Of a stretch of 64,000 bases of DNA, positions 45,251 through 57,020 are shown one piece after another. Source of the stretch: Trichosphaerium sp. ATCC 40318 (Eukaryota; Discosea; Flabellinia; Trichosidae); contig JALMLS010000310.1 of assembly GCA_038496445.1 (NCBI GenBank), forward strand, positions 310,001-374,000, read 5' to 3'. The notes under the pieces were generated by a model. That model was given only the letters and a program-made list of their open reading frames with translations. It was not told the origin of the DNA and did not search any database. Every line of letters starts with the position of its first letter. Within the stretch, counting starts at the first letter, position 1. The translations under genes were made by a program, and so were the position numbers.

Positions 45251-46944
45251 TCAAGGGCATCCACGGAAAGCAAGTCTGTTAGGACCTCTTGGGTCAGAGA
45301 TTTGGTTCAAAGTGGCGGTATCGATGAGTTCCTTACGGACTTCTTCAACACCCCAGCTTGGGTTATCACCAACAATGAGAGCAGCAACACCACATACGTG
45401 TGGGGAGGCCATGGAGGTACTGCAAAGAATGTAAGAAAAGATAACAAGCGAAAAAACAAAAAAGATAAAGACACTTACCCAGAGAGAGTGGATGAGGCAG
45501 TGTCGCTTGAGATACCGCATGAGACAATTGATGAACCTGGAGCGTATACATCAATACCATCACCCCAGTTGGAGAAAGATGAACGAGCGTTTGTGCTTGT
45601 TGTGGAACCAACAGCGATAACAGTTGGGCAGTTAGCTGGGTAGAAGCTTCTTACATCAGCGTTGCTGTTACCAGCAGCAGCTACGAAAACAACACCAGCG
45701 CTGGAGGCTGCAGCGATAGCAGTGCAAGCAGCGTTACCGCCAGTACCACCGTATGACATGTTGACGACCTAAAAAGTACAACGTCAACTATTGTTTTAAA
45801 CAATAAACTGTTGGTGTGTAAAAAAAATCACGTGATTTTTTGCTTGATTTAAATATTTAGAGGCTACGTACCATAGGGATGCTAGGGTTGGATCTCTTTT
45901 CGTTGAGCATGTAATCGTAAGCAGCGTTTGTTCCGGATGTTGGGCAAGAACCGAAACGTGTGCAGACTTTACCAGCGTAGAGTGTGACTCCTTTAGCAAC
46001 ACCAAAGGTAGTACCACCAACAGTACCGGCACAGTGGGAACCGTGACCGTTACCATCACCTTCACCTTCGTTGACAAAGTCTCTGCCGAAGATAGCACGT
46101 CCACCGAAGTCGTTGTGGGTGGTACGAATACCGCTAAGAAAAAATGTTAGATTTAAACAAAAACTTCAAAAAAAAAAACTAAAGGAAAGCGTACGTATCG
46201 AGAACGTAAGCGCGGACACCGCTACCATCAGATTCGTATTCGTATCTGTTTGGGAAGCTGCTTACTTTTGAGGAAATACGGTTGAGGCCCTGGTAGAAAT
46301 GTCATTAGATAGTTCATGAAAAGTTAAAACTTCGGAATAACTCTTCACCGCAGTTGGCGTTTGTTATATTGCAACGTACCCATGAAGGAGGGTTAGATTG
46401 AGTTTTGCACTCTTGTACGATGTATTGTACAGTTTCACGTTCAATGTTCTCGAGCATGTGGCTCTCTTCGAGACGCATGAGGTCAACAACTCTAGAGCCA
46501 CGTGAGTTTAATGAAAAAAAGAAAAATAAAAAAAAGCGTACTCTTCGTCTAGGACAGCGGCGAAACCTTTGAAAGTGTGGTGGTAACGGAAAGACTCATC
46601 AATATGGAATCTGGCGAGGAATTTTGTGACTAAAGAATGTAAACAAGGAGAAATGTAGTACGAAAGGGAAACGACTCCAAATTTTTGGACAGAATATAGT
46701 AGGCGCTAGTGGGAGGCGTACCATCATGTTCGCTGGCACCGGCCTTGAATCTGACGATGTAGTGGTTTGGCATTGCCGTTAGGGAGTCCTCTTCGAGGAT
46801 TGGCACGAGTGCTACACGGTAGAGTTAATCACGTGATTGGGTTGGACAAGTTATAAAAGAGATAACTGTTGGCAGGTTTTTATTACTTGGCCACGTACCT
46901 GAAACAGCAGCTACGATAAAGCAAAGGACAATAGCGGCTTTCAT
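45251..46944 (-). CDS. Subtilisin-family serine protease (S8, proteinase K-like) with I9 propeptide
   Basis: The ATG at 46944 begins a signal peptide (MKAAIVLCFIVAAVS). It is followed by an inhibitor I9-type propeptide (NHYIVRF, FHIDESFRYHHTFKGFAAVL). The mature S8 domain has the catalytic Asp in YVLDTGIRTTHNDFGGRA, the His in GDGNGHGSHCAGTVGG, the oxyanion-hole Asn in FVAAAGNSN and the nucleophilic Ser in GTSMASPHVCGVAALI. It ends FRGCP with TGA at 45251-45253. Introns are short and several contain CACGTG. Length and motif order match secreted proteinase K-type enzymes. It is predicted to be secreted or lysosomal and appears intact. Confidence 0.93.
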
Positions 46945-47466
46945 GGTTGTTGTGATTAGCTACGAATGACTTTTTTTGGTTAGAGTTAAGGTAGGCGGAA
47001 AATTCGTGAGCTATGGAGAACAGTGGTCAACAATTGAGGATACGTGTATTAGTTTATAGTTTATTACGCGCACCAATGAGTGTCGTAGTTTATACAGCAG
47101 TTTTTATTTTGTAACGTGATGTTACTTTACTTGTTGATTTGCTAACTACTCCTCTACGCGTTACTGTAAACTACAAACCAATTCGGAAAAAGTATGTTAC
47201 CTTCTGCTTTTGTATTTTTTGCGCAACAATTTTTTTTCTCTACCTGGACATTGTCACGTTTTTGAAGGCTAGTCCAAAATGCACGCACGTGCGCGCTCAG
47301 AATAAGGCACAACGCACGCTTTTGTTGAATTTTCTTTTTTCGTCTCAACAGGTATAAGGCACATTCTCTCACGTGCGAAAGAATAGTCACAAATCTGATA
47401 CTAGCGCGGAACAAAAACTAAGAAAAGATTTTTTGCACAATGTTATTACACAAAGAGTGATGGATT
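46945..47466. other. Intergenic region
   Basis: This is the promoter side of the protease gene and the 3' flank of EEFSEC. Overlapping short frames on both strands (47139-47414) have no recognisable content. Confidence 0.5.
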
Positions 47467-49707
47467 TTATTGATGAATTTTCTTTTTATCTTCGTCAAAA
47501 ACATACTTTTTAAACTTTAGATGAAGTTCTTGTCTATTATTTAAAGATCCATCTTTTAAATTACCACTTCGAAAATTAACTTTAACTTTTCCGCTTTTAC
47601 CAAAACCAGACTCTATTGTACCTTCATCTCCTCTATCCGAGAGTATGAGTTTCTTATTAAAGAACGCAGATAGATCTGTGTGCTTTTTGAAAAGGTCCTT
47701 TGCTATGAGAACATTATCATTAACGACTCTGTCTATATGTCCAATCCTTGTCTTCATTTTAAATACTTTTATCGTCTTAACACTCTCTGCTGGTACTATG
47801 GCATCAATTATACCATGAAATGCTATACGACATTTCTTTAGATCTATCAACAAAAGTTAGACAACGCGAAGAATAACCAATACGACACTAGGACCGTAAA
47901 GAGAAGCTGCTAAAAAAAATTGAAAAAAAATCGTACTAATATCAGTGTCAAGTTTAGACGCAATGACGATCGCCTGTGGAGGTGCTGGAATAGGATGTTC
48001 AAATGAAAGTAGAGCCCATGTCTTTGAAACATCTCCACGTGAGCTGATACCCTCCACATACTCATAATCTCGCTCTATATCAAAAACCTTGGTACTGGTG
48101 CCTTTTTCACCATCTTCTTCTTCTTTAAAAAACATCGCAGTGCAAAGCACTGTCGAGTGTCCAATGGTCGCTATACAATACTTAGACGCGTTTAACACAT
48201 GTACTACAACTATATCGTACCATGGAACTTCGTATTAGCCTTGATAGGTCCTTTATAATAGTTGATTACCTTCGGTCTGAAAACGCAATGTTTTATTTCT
48301 GGCACGTAACCAACCTACTCTTTACATTAACTCTGCAACAATAAACTCAGCTAAAAGACACGTACTTCAGCTGCAAAACATCTTTCTATTTGTGAAGCAT
48401 CTAAACCAGTAACCAAACATCCAATACGATCGCCCTAAACACCAACTCAACACGAAGCTTCGATACGTTTCACTTTTTTGTTTCAGTGAAAATAATTTGT
48501 TTTGATTTGAAAGTCATTTCAATTGCATTTTTGACGTCACCTTTGTAGCCTTTTGTACATCTTTTCTAAATATCTGTATAGACTTTATTTTCTTTTGTAT
48601 CTTTGATTTACCAATTTCTACTGTATCTCCTACATTTAATGTTCCTTGCAAAACAGTTCCAGTGAGAACAGATCCTTTTCCTTTTAAAGGAAAACAATGA
48701 TCAACAGCAAACAATAAAGGTTTTTCATATTCCTTGTTATCTATGTCCTTCTGTATACCATCTTTTGCTAGCTCATACAACCCATCTCTAAGATCCTCGA
48801 TACCTTCCCTATAAAAGCAACAGTCAATTCAAAAAAAAAACAAGAAATCAAAGAGAGGAAAAAGTATGTATAGGGCTTTACTCGCATACTACGCGTAGCG
48901 TCTGTTTTTTTTTTGTTGAACTACGCGAGTAAAGTCGCTCATCATACATTTTGATAAGAAGTGTCAAAGTTCCACAAAATTTTTTTGGAAGACTCTTCGT
49001 AACACGTGACAGTGGACTCTCAGGTTTCTTTTGTTTTGCATGATTAAGGTACGTACTCAGATACTGCTGATGTGAAAACGAACTTCAAATTGGATCCAAA
49101 CTTGGTAGTTCCCAAGGCTTTCTTTAAACGACCTTTTACTTTTGCAAAAGCTTTTTCTCTTTGATTTTCAGGTACCAGATCAATTTTGTTTATAACTACC
49201 AGAATATCTCTCACTGCGATCTCAGCAATGACAAGACCTTCAGCAGTCTGCGTTTGGATGCCTTTCTGAATATCTATGACAACCATCGCGTAATCAATGA
49301 TTTGAGCACCTGACACACTTTAATATCTCATTTAATGCGTGCAGCCGCTTGTTTGCGTAGATTGAGCGGGGAAATTAATTGTTACCTCCAATAATCGTTC
49401 TAATGAGGGTGGCGTGGCCTGGGCAATCTACCAACGTGAATGCGACATCGTTGTGTTCAAAACACGAGAAACCAAGGTCTTTTGTTATGCCTGCAACCTA
49501 CAGTTAAACAACACCATATGGGGAGTATTATACCTTGTTCCTGGGCTTGTGGGTCTTTATCGAGTGCAGCTGTACTCAAAATTGACGACAATTTCGCGCA
49601 AAGAGCTGTTTTACCCTTACATTAGGTACTTAGCATACGCACAATCGTCAACTGACGTACTGAATCGACGTGGCCTAAAATGCCTATATTAATCCTCTTA
49701 GCTTTCA
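47467..49707 (-). CDS. EEFSEC: Selenocysteine-specific elongation factor (EEFSEC/SelB)
   Basis: Delivers Sec-tRNA to ribosomes at UGA codons in selenoprotein mRNAs. The first exon starts with ATG at 49707 and reads KRINIGILGHVDS. An intron interrupts the P-loop, which continues GKTALCAKLSSILSTAALDK and QAQEQGITLDLGFSCF, close to the animal protein. Further GTPase motifs are VDCPGHATLIRTIIGG and VVINKIDLVPEN. Domain 2 reads PLLFAVDHCFPLKGKGSVLTG, and the C-terminal part includes IDLKKCRIAFHG, LSDRGDEGTIESGFGKSGKV and the end FDEDKKKIHQ. The GITLDLGF signature separates it from EF-Tu and eIF2-gamma. Individual exon borders in the middle are approximate. Confidence 0.92.
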
Positions 49708-49819
49708 TTTATACCGGATTATGATGGTGTAACTCTGTATCAAGCAAGTAAACAGAAATACGACCAGTTTTGACGCACGTTTTTTTCAGTTTTTCGTCGG
49801 CCGTTGCTCTCAAGCAGTG

Positions 49820-52818
49820 ATGTCTCTTCGAGACTCGTTTCAAGAGCAAATAGACATATTTACGTCACTGTATAAGAGTGTGGATACTCCTACAACTGCA
49901 TTTGGAGAGAATGAGCACACTTTTGAACTGGCCACGTTTATTAAGCCTGTATTCTGTACACAGTGCGATAAGTTCGTATGGGGACTAAAGACCCAAGGGT
50001 ATAAATGCATAGGTTGGTTACATACGTAGATTGCGTGTATTAATTCTTTTTTAGCCCCTGGTTGCCATTGGAAGGTGCATAGACACTGTTGGTACGCAAA
50101 TTGTATTGTTGTTATTTTCCAACATAAATTAATCCGTTATCTTTAGCTCTGCGGCTCCTAAAAACTGTATTGGGTTGCCAGGAGGTACTACTACAGCTTT
50201 TTGGCAAATTTTCAGTTGACACCTTTACCTTCCTAAAATCGTCACACTCTATTAGTTGCCAACAACATTGCTAGTGATATTAAAACTCACAACTTTTAAT
50301 AAGGGACTTCACGGCCAAGTAGTGCCAGAATGCCTCGATCCGCATCGTACACGCACAGGCGAGCGCCAGCACCACCAACGAATTCAAATGGGGGTGGACA
50401 AAGACGACAAAGCGTGCATGGTCCTCCACCGCCTATTCCTTCGCGAAAACTACAACCCAAGGACAAAACTGATGAGTTAAGAAACAGTAATTTTGAAATT
50501 CGTAAACCAAGCCCTCGACAGCAACCCAGTCATTCTACAAGGCAACCAATCGCGTACCCACCACCCAACGTATGTCCAATACTGCCGTTAATACATAGTT
50601 TTTGTTTTGGTTTTTGCAGACACGGTTTGATTGCACCGTAAAAGCAACTGCACGTGTTACTCGGCAAAAATGTTAGAAATTAAATTAGCAAAAAAAAAGT
50701 ATAAAAACCTTACCTCCCTTTTCCTTCCAAATGTAGGCACCAGTTTCTAAAACGAGTATTTAGTATGAAAACTCGTACTAATCATTTTTTTTTTTGGGAT
50801 TTTGCAGACAAATTCTCTGAAAAATTTTTATCTTCTGTTCAACCTCTACTATACCTTGTGTAACTCGAAAACCCTCTTAATATAGTACACGCATTTTATT
50901 AATATTCATTATCCTGTTTAGAATCAATACCCACAGTGGTACACGCCTCCAAACACATTCAATCCAGATTCTGAGTTTCCTTTTTTTGATTTACATGAAG
51001 CATCTCCTCCAACTACTCCACGACGTAGAAATGCTCCAGGAGAGTTTTCTAGTGTCATACCGAGACGTCCAATGCATAGTGGCCATATAAGCTCAGGAAT
51101 CGGACATAGGGGACGTTCTTCAAGTTTTGATGGAGGTCAACGAAACCTTGATGATCCTTTACCTACACCACCTACACAGAATCCTTTGGGTGTTTCTATG
51201 CCTATTCCAGTATCAGCAGAGCCTCTAGAAGATAAAATCCTCAAAACTAGTATTTCTGAACCTCCACCATCATGTTTGTGCGTCGCATTGTTTTTTTTTG
51301 TGCATGATATCATTTTTTTTGTTTCTTACAAATTGGTAGATTGTATGAGTTCAAACCTGAAGAATTAACACGTATTTACCCTCATATTGCTCGTGGTACA
51401 TATGGTATGGTATTTAAGGGTACTTCATCTTCTATATCTGGTGTGGTTTGTATAAAAGATATGACACTTGGTGCGTTTGTTTGAGAAAAAAAAAGAAAGA
51501 AAATGAAAACGGAGTTTTAGTGTTTTGTTGCACTCGCTGTCCTATTTGATCTCATTCTTATATTTAATGTTTTATTTTAGGACTTTTACAAGGTCAAACT
51601 TCTCTTGATGAATGGAAGAAAGAAATACAAATGATGACGTAAGTAGTACTACAAGAAACTGTTTACCTTTTTTTTTGTTGATCTTTGTTTTTTAGGCAGA
51701 ACCGTTGTCCTTATGTTGTTGATATATTTGGATGGTGTAAATCAGATGATACTGTTACGATCGTTATGGAGTACATGCCCAAAGGAACAGTGTTTGATCT
51801 TATACACAAGTGCGTTTGAAAGTTAAATTTCTTTGTTCTTTTGAGTTGACGTGTTGTAGGAGCAAAGAACATCTTTCCTTACTTCAGCGCATGCGTATGG
51901 CTCGACACTGCGCTCTTGGTTTAACATATATTCACGCTAAAGGCATAATGCACCGCGACATAAAGTCTATGAACATTTTGGTACTGGTTCTTTAGTATTT
52001 CGAAGAAACAAAGTTGTTGTGACTCAAGTGTAGGTGACAGAAAATTATGCTTGTAAATTGACAGATTTTGGTATCGCGAAGGCGGCTGCCGGAACCTTCC
52101 ATACTGTAGGCAAAGGTAAGAGCTATCTTGTTGGGTGTTTCTATTTCTAATGGTAAAAAAAAGGTACTCCATTTTGGATGGCACCTGAAGTCTATCAAGG
52201 GCGGTATGATTACTCTGCAGATTTATATAGCCTGGGTATTGTATTATTTGAGTTATTTGAGATGAAACTTCCAGCTTGGGATAAGAAAGCAAACAGAATA
52301 GTTTTGCCAGGATCATTTTCCGTACGATTTTGGAGCGTAAGTCGCCAAAACAAAAAACCAAAACAAACTTACCTCATTACAACGATATCACGTGACTTAC
52401 TCTTAAAAATTTTTACCTAACATTATTTTTTATAGTCTGAGCTTATTGTAAAGGAATGTATGCGTCAGGATCCATCAGAGAGGCCAACTGCGTACAAGGT
52501 AATTTATTCTTGTTTTTTTTCTCTTTTCTTTTTTTCTGTATGGCTCAAGTCTTCTGTAGTTTTTTTCAACTCTCTTGTAATTATGTTTTTTAGGTTGTAG
52601 AAACATTAGATAATCTTATACGTTCAACTATAAAAAATATTGTAAAGGTTCTTGATGATGAAGAGCAAAACTTTCTTGTTGATTCAACAAAACAATGGAA
52701 ATTTCGTAAATCAACTGATACACTTGAGAATGCTTTGAGGGATTTATATAATCTTTTACTTTCAAAGGATACAAAGTATGTCGATTATCTTATAAACAAA
52801 GCATTCAAAAATGTTTGA
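49820..52818 (+). CDS. C1-domain protein kinase, TKL-type
   Basis: The start ATG is at 49820. The first exons encode a C1 zinc finger: a His followed 13 residues later by CTQC (HTFELATFIKPVFCTQC), then GYKC, APGCHWKVHRHC and NC. C1 domains bind diacylglycerol or mediate protein contacts. A long Pro/Ser/Arg-rich linker follows (GPPPPIPSRKLQ, PTPPTQNPLGVSMPIPV). The kinase domain has a glycine loop GTYGMVFKGTS, VAIK-like VVCIKDM, MEYMPKGTVFDL, the catalytic loop HRDIKSMNIL, DFGIAKA, APEVYQGRYDYSADLYSLGI and RQDPSERPTAYK. The stop TGA is at 52816-52818. All catalytic residues are present. The architecture recalls Raf/KSR-like or plant-type TKL kinases, but the order C1-linker-kinase alone does not assign a pathway. 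Confidence 0.88.
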
Positions 52819-53254
52819 TAATCAGCGAGATACGCGGCTAGACTTGATCGAAAAAGCGCAAAAAAAAATTCTCAAATTAATAATAACTCTGAAATGTTTC
52901 TAGTGTACCATAGTTTGTAAAAAAAATAAAAAATCTAAGTTCATATGTAAGGTAGCTGTGGGATATAAGTTCGTTGTTATTGAGATGTGCAAAAAATCAA
53001 AAATCAGCACCCTTAGCAACATTTTGGGCAAGTGTCAAAAAAATGAAAAATGTCAAATTTTGCAAGTGTCAGATTTTGATTGCACGCACGTGTTTCTTTG
53101 TGCCGGTACAGAATCTAGGCTGCTTATTTTTGGTTTTACAAAAAATATGTTCAAACAGTGTTTCGTAGCTCGTTGTATGTTTGTTTTTTCTTTCGAAAAA
53201 AAAGCCTTGAAGTCAGAGCTTTTATTTCTTTTCTTTCGTTAAAATGCTACAACT
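52819..53254. other. Intergenic region
   Basis: AT-rich spacer with overlapping short frames (52958-53242) that have no recognisable domain. It holds the promoter of the following gene. Confidence 0.5.
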
Positions 53255-56200
53255 ATGACACTAAAGCTTGTTGTTGCGTCAATTTGCTTATTGTGTACGT
53301 TGAGTGTTTATGGTGTAATACCTGGATGGGTTGCGGTATGTAATAATGACATTTTGTTTATTAATTGTTTATATTGTATAGGAAGACCATGGTATTCCTA
53401 TAGACGTACATGTTACGTTGATAGGCACGTTTGCTATTTTCTGCAACGTTGTTTGGTTAACGTCACGTAGATACCGTTAGTAGAACTGATTGGGTAGATA
53501 CTAGCGTATTACGAGACCTTTTAAGTCACTCACTGCCGTATCATTACCCACACTCTATCGAGTCTCAAAAACGCCTCCATATTGGCTACAAGCTCAATTA
53601 TTATGTACTATTGGCAAAACGCAATTGTTAACGCTTTGATTATTTATTTCTTTAAGGTCGCTCATACTTCGGCCGGACACTCTCCTATGATGCTAGAGGA
53701 TATTCTACGCAAATCAAGTCAACCTGATGGAACTGAAGAAGAAGGCGTTGTCAAAGTTAGCACAGAGGCCCTGTGCGACTACTTTTCGCAATTAGTATGT
53801 TCTCGTTACCTTTCTAGAAGTAGTACGGAACAAAAACTAGATCTAACTTCTTTCATCAAGGTGACACCTGTCAACAAGGATTGGTCTGACAGTTTTACAG
53901 TGTTTGTTATAAAGCCACTACCTATTCGCTTTCTGCCAGAGGGATACAAAAACGCACGATACGCATACCAGTACGTTTGATACAAAAAAGCAATGTGTTA
54001 TTTTTTTTGTGGGTGTTTGATTCTTCCACGTGCCACGCGTTTTGGCTTGTGGTTATAATTTCTATTTTAGAGTTCCTGGGGCTAAAGGACTTGGTGCTTC
54101 ATGGGTAGGCTGTAAGAGGTTTATTGTGATTGATGTCATGGCAGGTATGTGTGACTATTCAAAAACGATTTTGTTTTTATTGAGTTTCTTTCAGGTCCTC
54201 TTTTCTATGGGCGTTTTGGAGATGTAGAAGAAGGAAATACAAACCCAGAATCATTTCCACATCTTGAAAGAGATGGGTCAGAAACTGTAAAGCGTGTATG
54301 TATTACTTGCTTCTTTTGTTTTTGGAAGAAAATTGATTGTACGTTTTTTAATGTTTACTCATTAGAAAGTGGCTCTTGAAGGTAGACTCACAGCTAGTAT
54401 CGCTCGTGGTATAAAACATGTATTTTTGGGTGACATTTTATTTGATGAATTGCAACAAACAGACAAGTACGCATGCGGCTTTTAACCAAACATTAGTTTC
54501 TATTAATTTTTTTTTTTGAAAGTTGTTTTAATCCCTTTTACAGGATACTAATGCCAATAATTGTTCTTCGTGACCATACCACATATAACCCATTAGTACC
54601 TGGAACAGATTATAGTATAGACATAAGGCGCATTGAGGTACGTATTGGTCACTGGTGAAAAACCAGTTGACTTAGTGGGTTGTTGACTTAGCTGATTTTT
54701 CTTATTATTAGGATGAAGTATCTGGGATGCTTCTATCTAGTCAAAATTTCGATGTAGTACCTTCATTGAGATATCTTCATACACATATGAATATTTCTAT
54801 ACCATTCTCAACATCAAAAAGAAGCAGGTCAACATTCTCTGTTGATCTCAACACACATCATTTTGATCGTGTTTTGACGCCTTACCTTGATACACAAGAG
54901 TTTATAAAGCAGCTAAGAAAGAACCACATACAAATCATACAAGTACGAGAAACATTCATTTACCACAGTCCTTTTCCTGGGCAACTGGAGACTTCCCAGT
55001 AAACATAAAAAGTGTTTTCATGTGCTTTATTGTTTTGGCTGAGGTTTCCATGTTAAAGTTGTTGGACTGCTTGTTTCAACAAGTCCTTACAATGATTAAT
55101 TCTTATTGGATTGTGTTAATTATAATTGTTAGGAATTAATACCACGTCAGTTATCGAAAATACCTCATAGTAAAGGCTTTTCTCCTAACCGTTCAGGGGT
55201 GCGTTTTTCCGAGTCAGTCGTTTCATTTTTTTCCTTTCATTGTTTGTTGTAATCCGTCGGATTGAACGTTGTGTTATCCTAAAGCTGTATAATGATATAA
55301 AATGATATGTACTAATTGTAATACTAGGGTAATGTTTTAGAATCAAGAGGAACAAGGATACTTCCTATTTATGTTTTCTCTGTTGAAGGATATAGTAACA
55401 ACTTTTTCCTTGATAATTATCAGTCTGTTGTTTCTTATCAAGATGCTGTCATTGTCATACAAGTACGTGCTTAACATATACTCAACTTGGGTCACATAGC
55501 ATCATTATTTATGCTTCTTCTAGCGCCTTGAGTCAGACAAGAGTCCTTTTATGTCTGAGAGTGGTACCATTGAACTTGACATCAAGGACGCCACAGCAAA
55601 TATAATTGCAGGCATTACCATGGCACTAGGTGGTGTTACACCTCCTCAAATTGCTTGGGATGAAGAAGATAATAGATTGGAGAGAGATTATACATGGTAC
55701 AGTAGTTTTTTGGACGAAACCTCCGTTTGTAAAGATGTTCTTAAGTCTGTTAATAGGAGCACCGGACATCATCCTTTTGGACCATTTGCAGCTAAAACAT
55801 CCTCTATATCTCCTATTTTTACGGATGCAGTGATTCGAAACCAAATCTTGAGTAGGCTAAGCTACTGTATTGATACATTACGTTCTGTTTCTGGTACGAT
55901 GCATTAACATTTAAGATTCTTTGAAAGAAATGTTTTTTGTTTTTTTTTTGTTGGTGACATTGATACGCCAAGTGCAACTTTGACGTTCATAAAATGTGTT
56001 TGTGTTGGTTACTTATACCTTTGTTTCTTATAGAGAGTGTTGATAATTTTGCTAAAAAGTACATGTATGATCCTCTTGGCAATCTTTTAAGTGATGATAA
56101 AGTTGATGGTGCTGGGAAGTTACCTTATGAATGGATGTCTGCTTTATATCGTAAATCTCATTCTACAAATGTCAAACAAACTATAGAACTCTTACGACGC

Positions 56201-56790
56201 GCAGAGAATCGTGTTGTGCTTCACTTGAACGTTATTGCTGAGTTAGTGTCCAAGAACAAGTTGCAAGAGGTAAATCCTATTTTAATTTTTTTTATGTTGT
56301 CTTCATCATAGTCTGTCTCTAACATAATATTACAGGCGTACCCATTGTCTAAGACATTCACAACATCTCTTAAAGGGCTTGAAGATTATGTAGCAGCAGA
56401 AATACGGTACATTTTTTGAGTAAGATGAAAAGTTTGCGGGTGTTTGACATTTTTGTTTTTAGTGAAATTGAAGGAGATATGGTTTGTTGTGATTTACAAC
56501 ATGATGTTGTTCATGAAGTTCCTTGGCTTAGATATGGTATAATCGTTACATCTGGTATTATTGCATTCTTTATAGTACTACGGTTTACAACACCAAAGCG
56601 TAGGCCAAGGCCATTGAAGAAGGTAAGCAAGTTTCCTGCTTTTTTTTTGATAATTTGTTCCGACTATTATTGACAACTTGACGACTTTGCTTATTATTTT
56701 ATTTAGGGTTCCCAATCTACTACGTATAGTAGTGTAATGGGTGTATTCAAGAATGTTCGAAAAAGAAATACACAGCACTTTGAGCTGTAA
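53255..56790 (+). CDS. Single-pass membrane protein related to plant DUF7906 proteins
   Basis: ATG at 53255 opens a signal peptide (LKLVVASICLLCTLSVYG). A large lumenal or extracellular region follows, with PIDVHVTLID, SLPYHYPHSIESQKRLH, GAKGLGASWVGCKRFIVID, LPIYVFSVEGY, GITMALGGVTPPQIAW and STGHHPFGPFAAKTSS. Near the C-terminus there is one transmembrane segment (YGIIVTSGIIAFFIVL) and a short basic tail. The stop is at 56788-56790. The combination of an ALGGV segment, a W-rich stretch and HHPFGPF resembles plant membrane proteins of the Arabidopsis At5g58100 type (from memory). Biochemical function is unknown. One intron (about 53425-53470) begins GC rather than GT. Confidence 0.72.
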
Positions 56791-57020
56791 AAAAAGAAAT
56801 ACTTTTCTCGAATATTTAATAAATCTTGTACAAAAAAAACCATCTCCAAAAAAAAAATTATCTTCACTTCTGGGGTAGATATTGGCGAGTGTCGTTGGTG
56901 AAATTCCATAGAATGACCGTTAAAAATCCTATTACATTTCATGTTTACCGTGCGTGTTCTGTGTCTAAGAGAATGTCGTTGACTTCGTTTTTTGTTCTAC
57001 TTTTCTTGCTCTTTACAACA

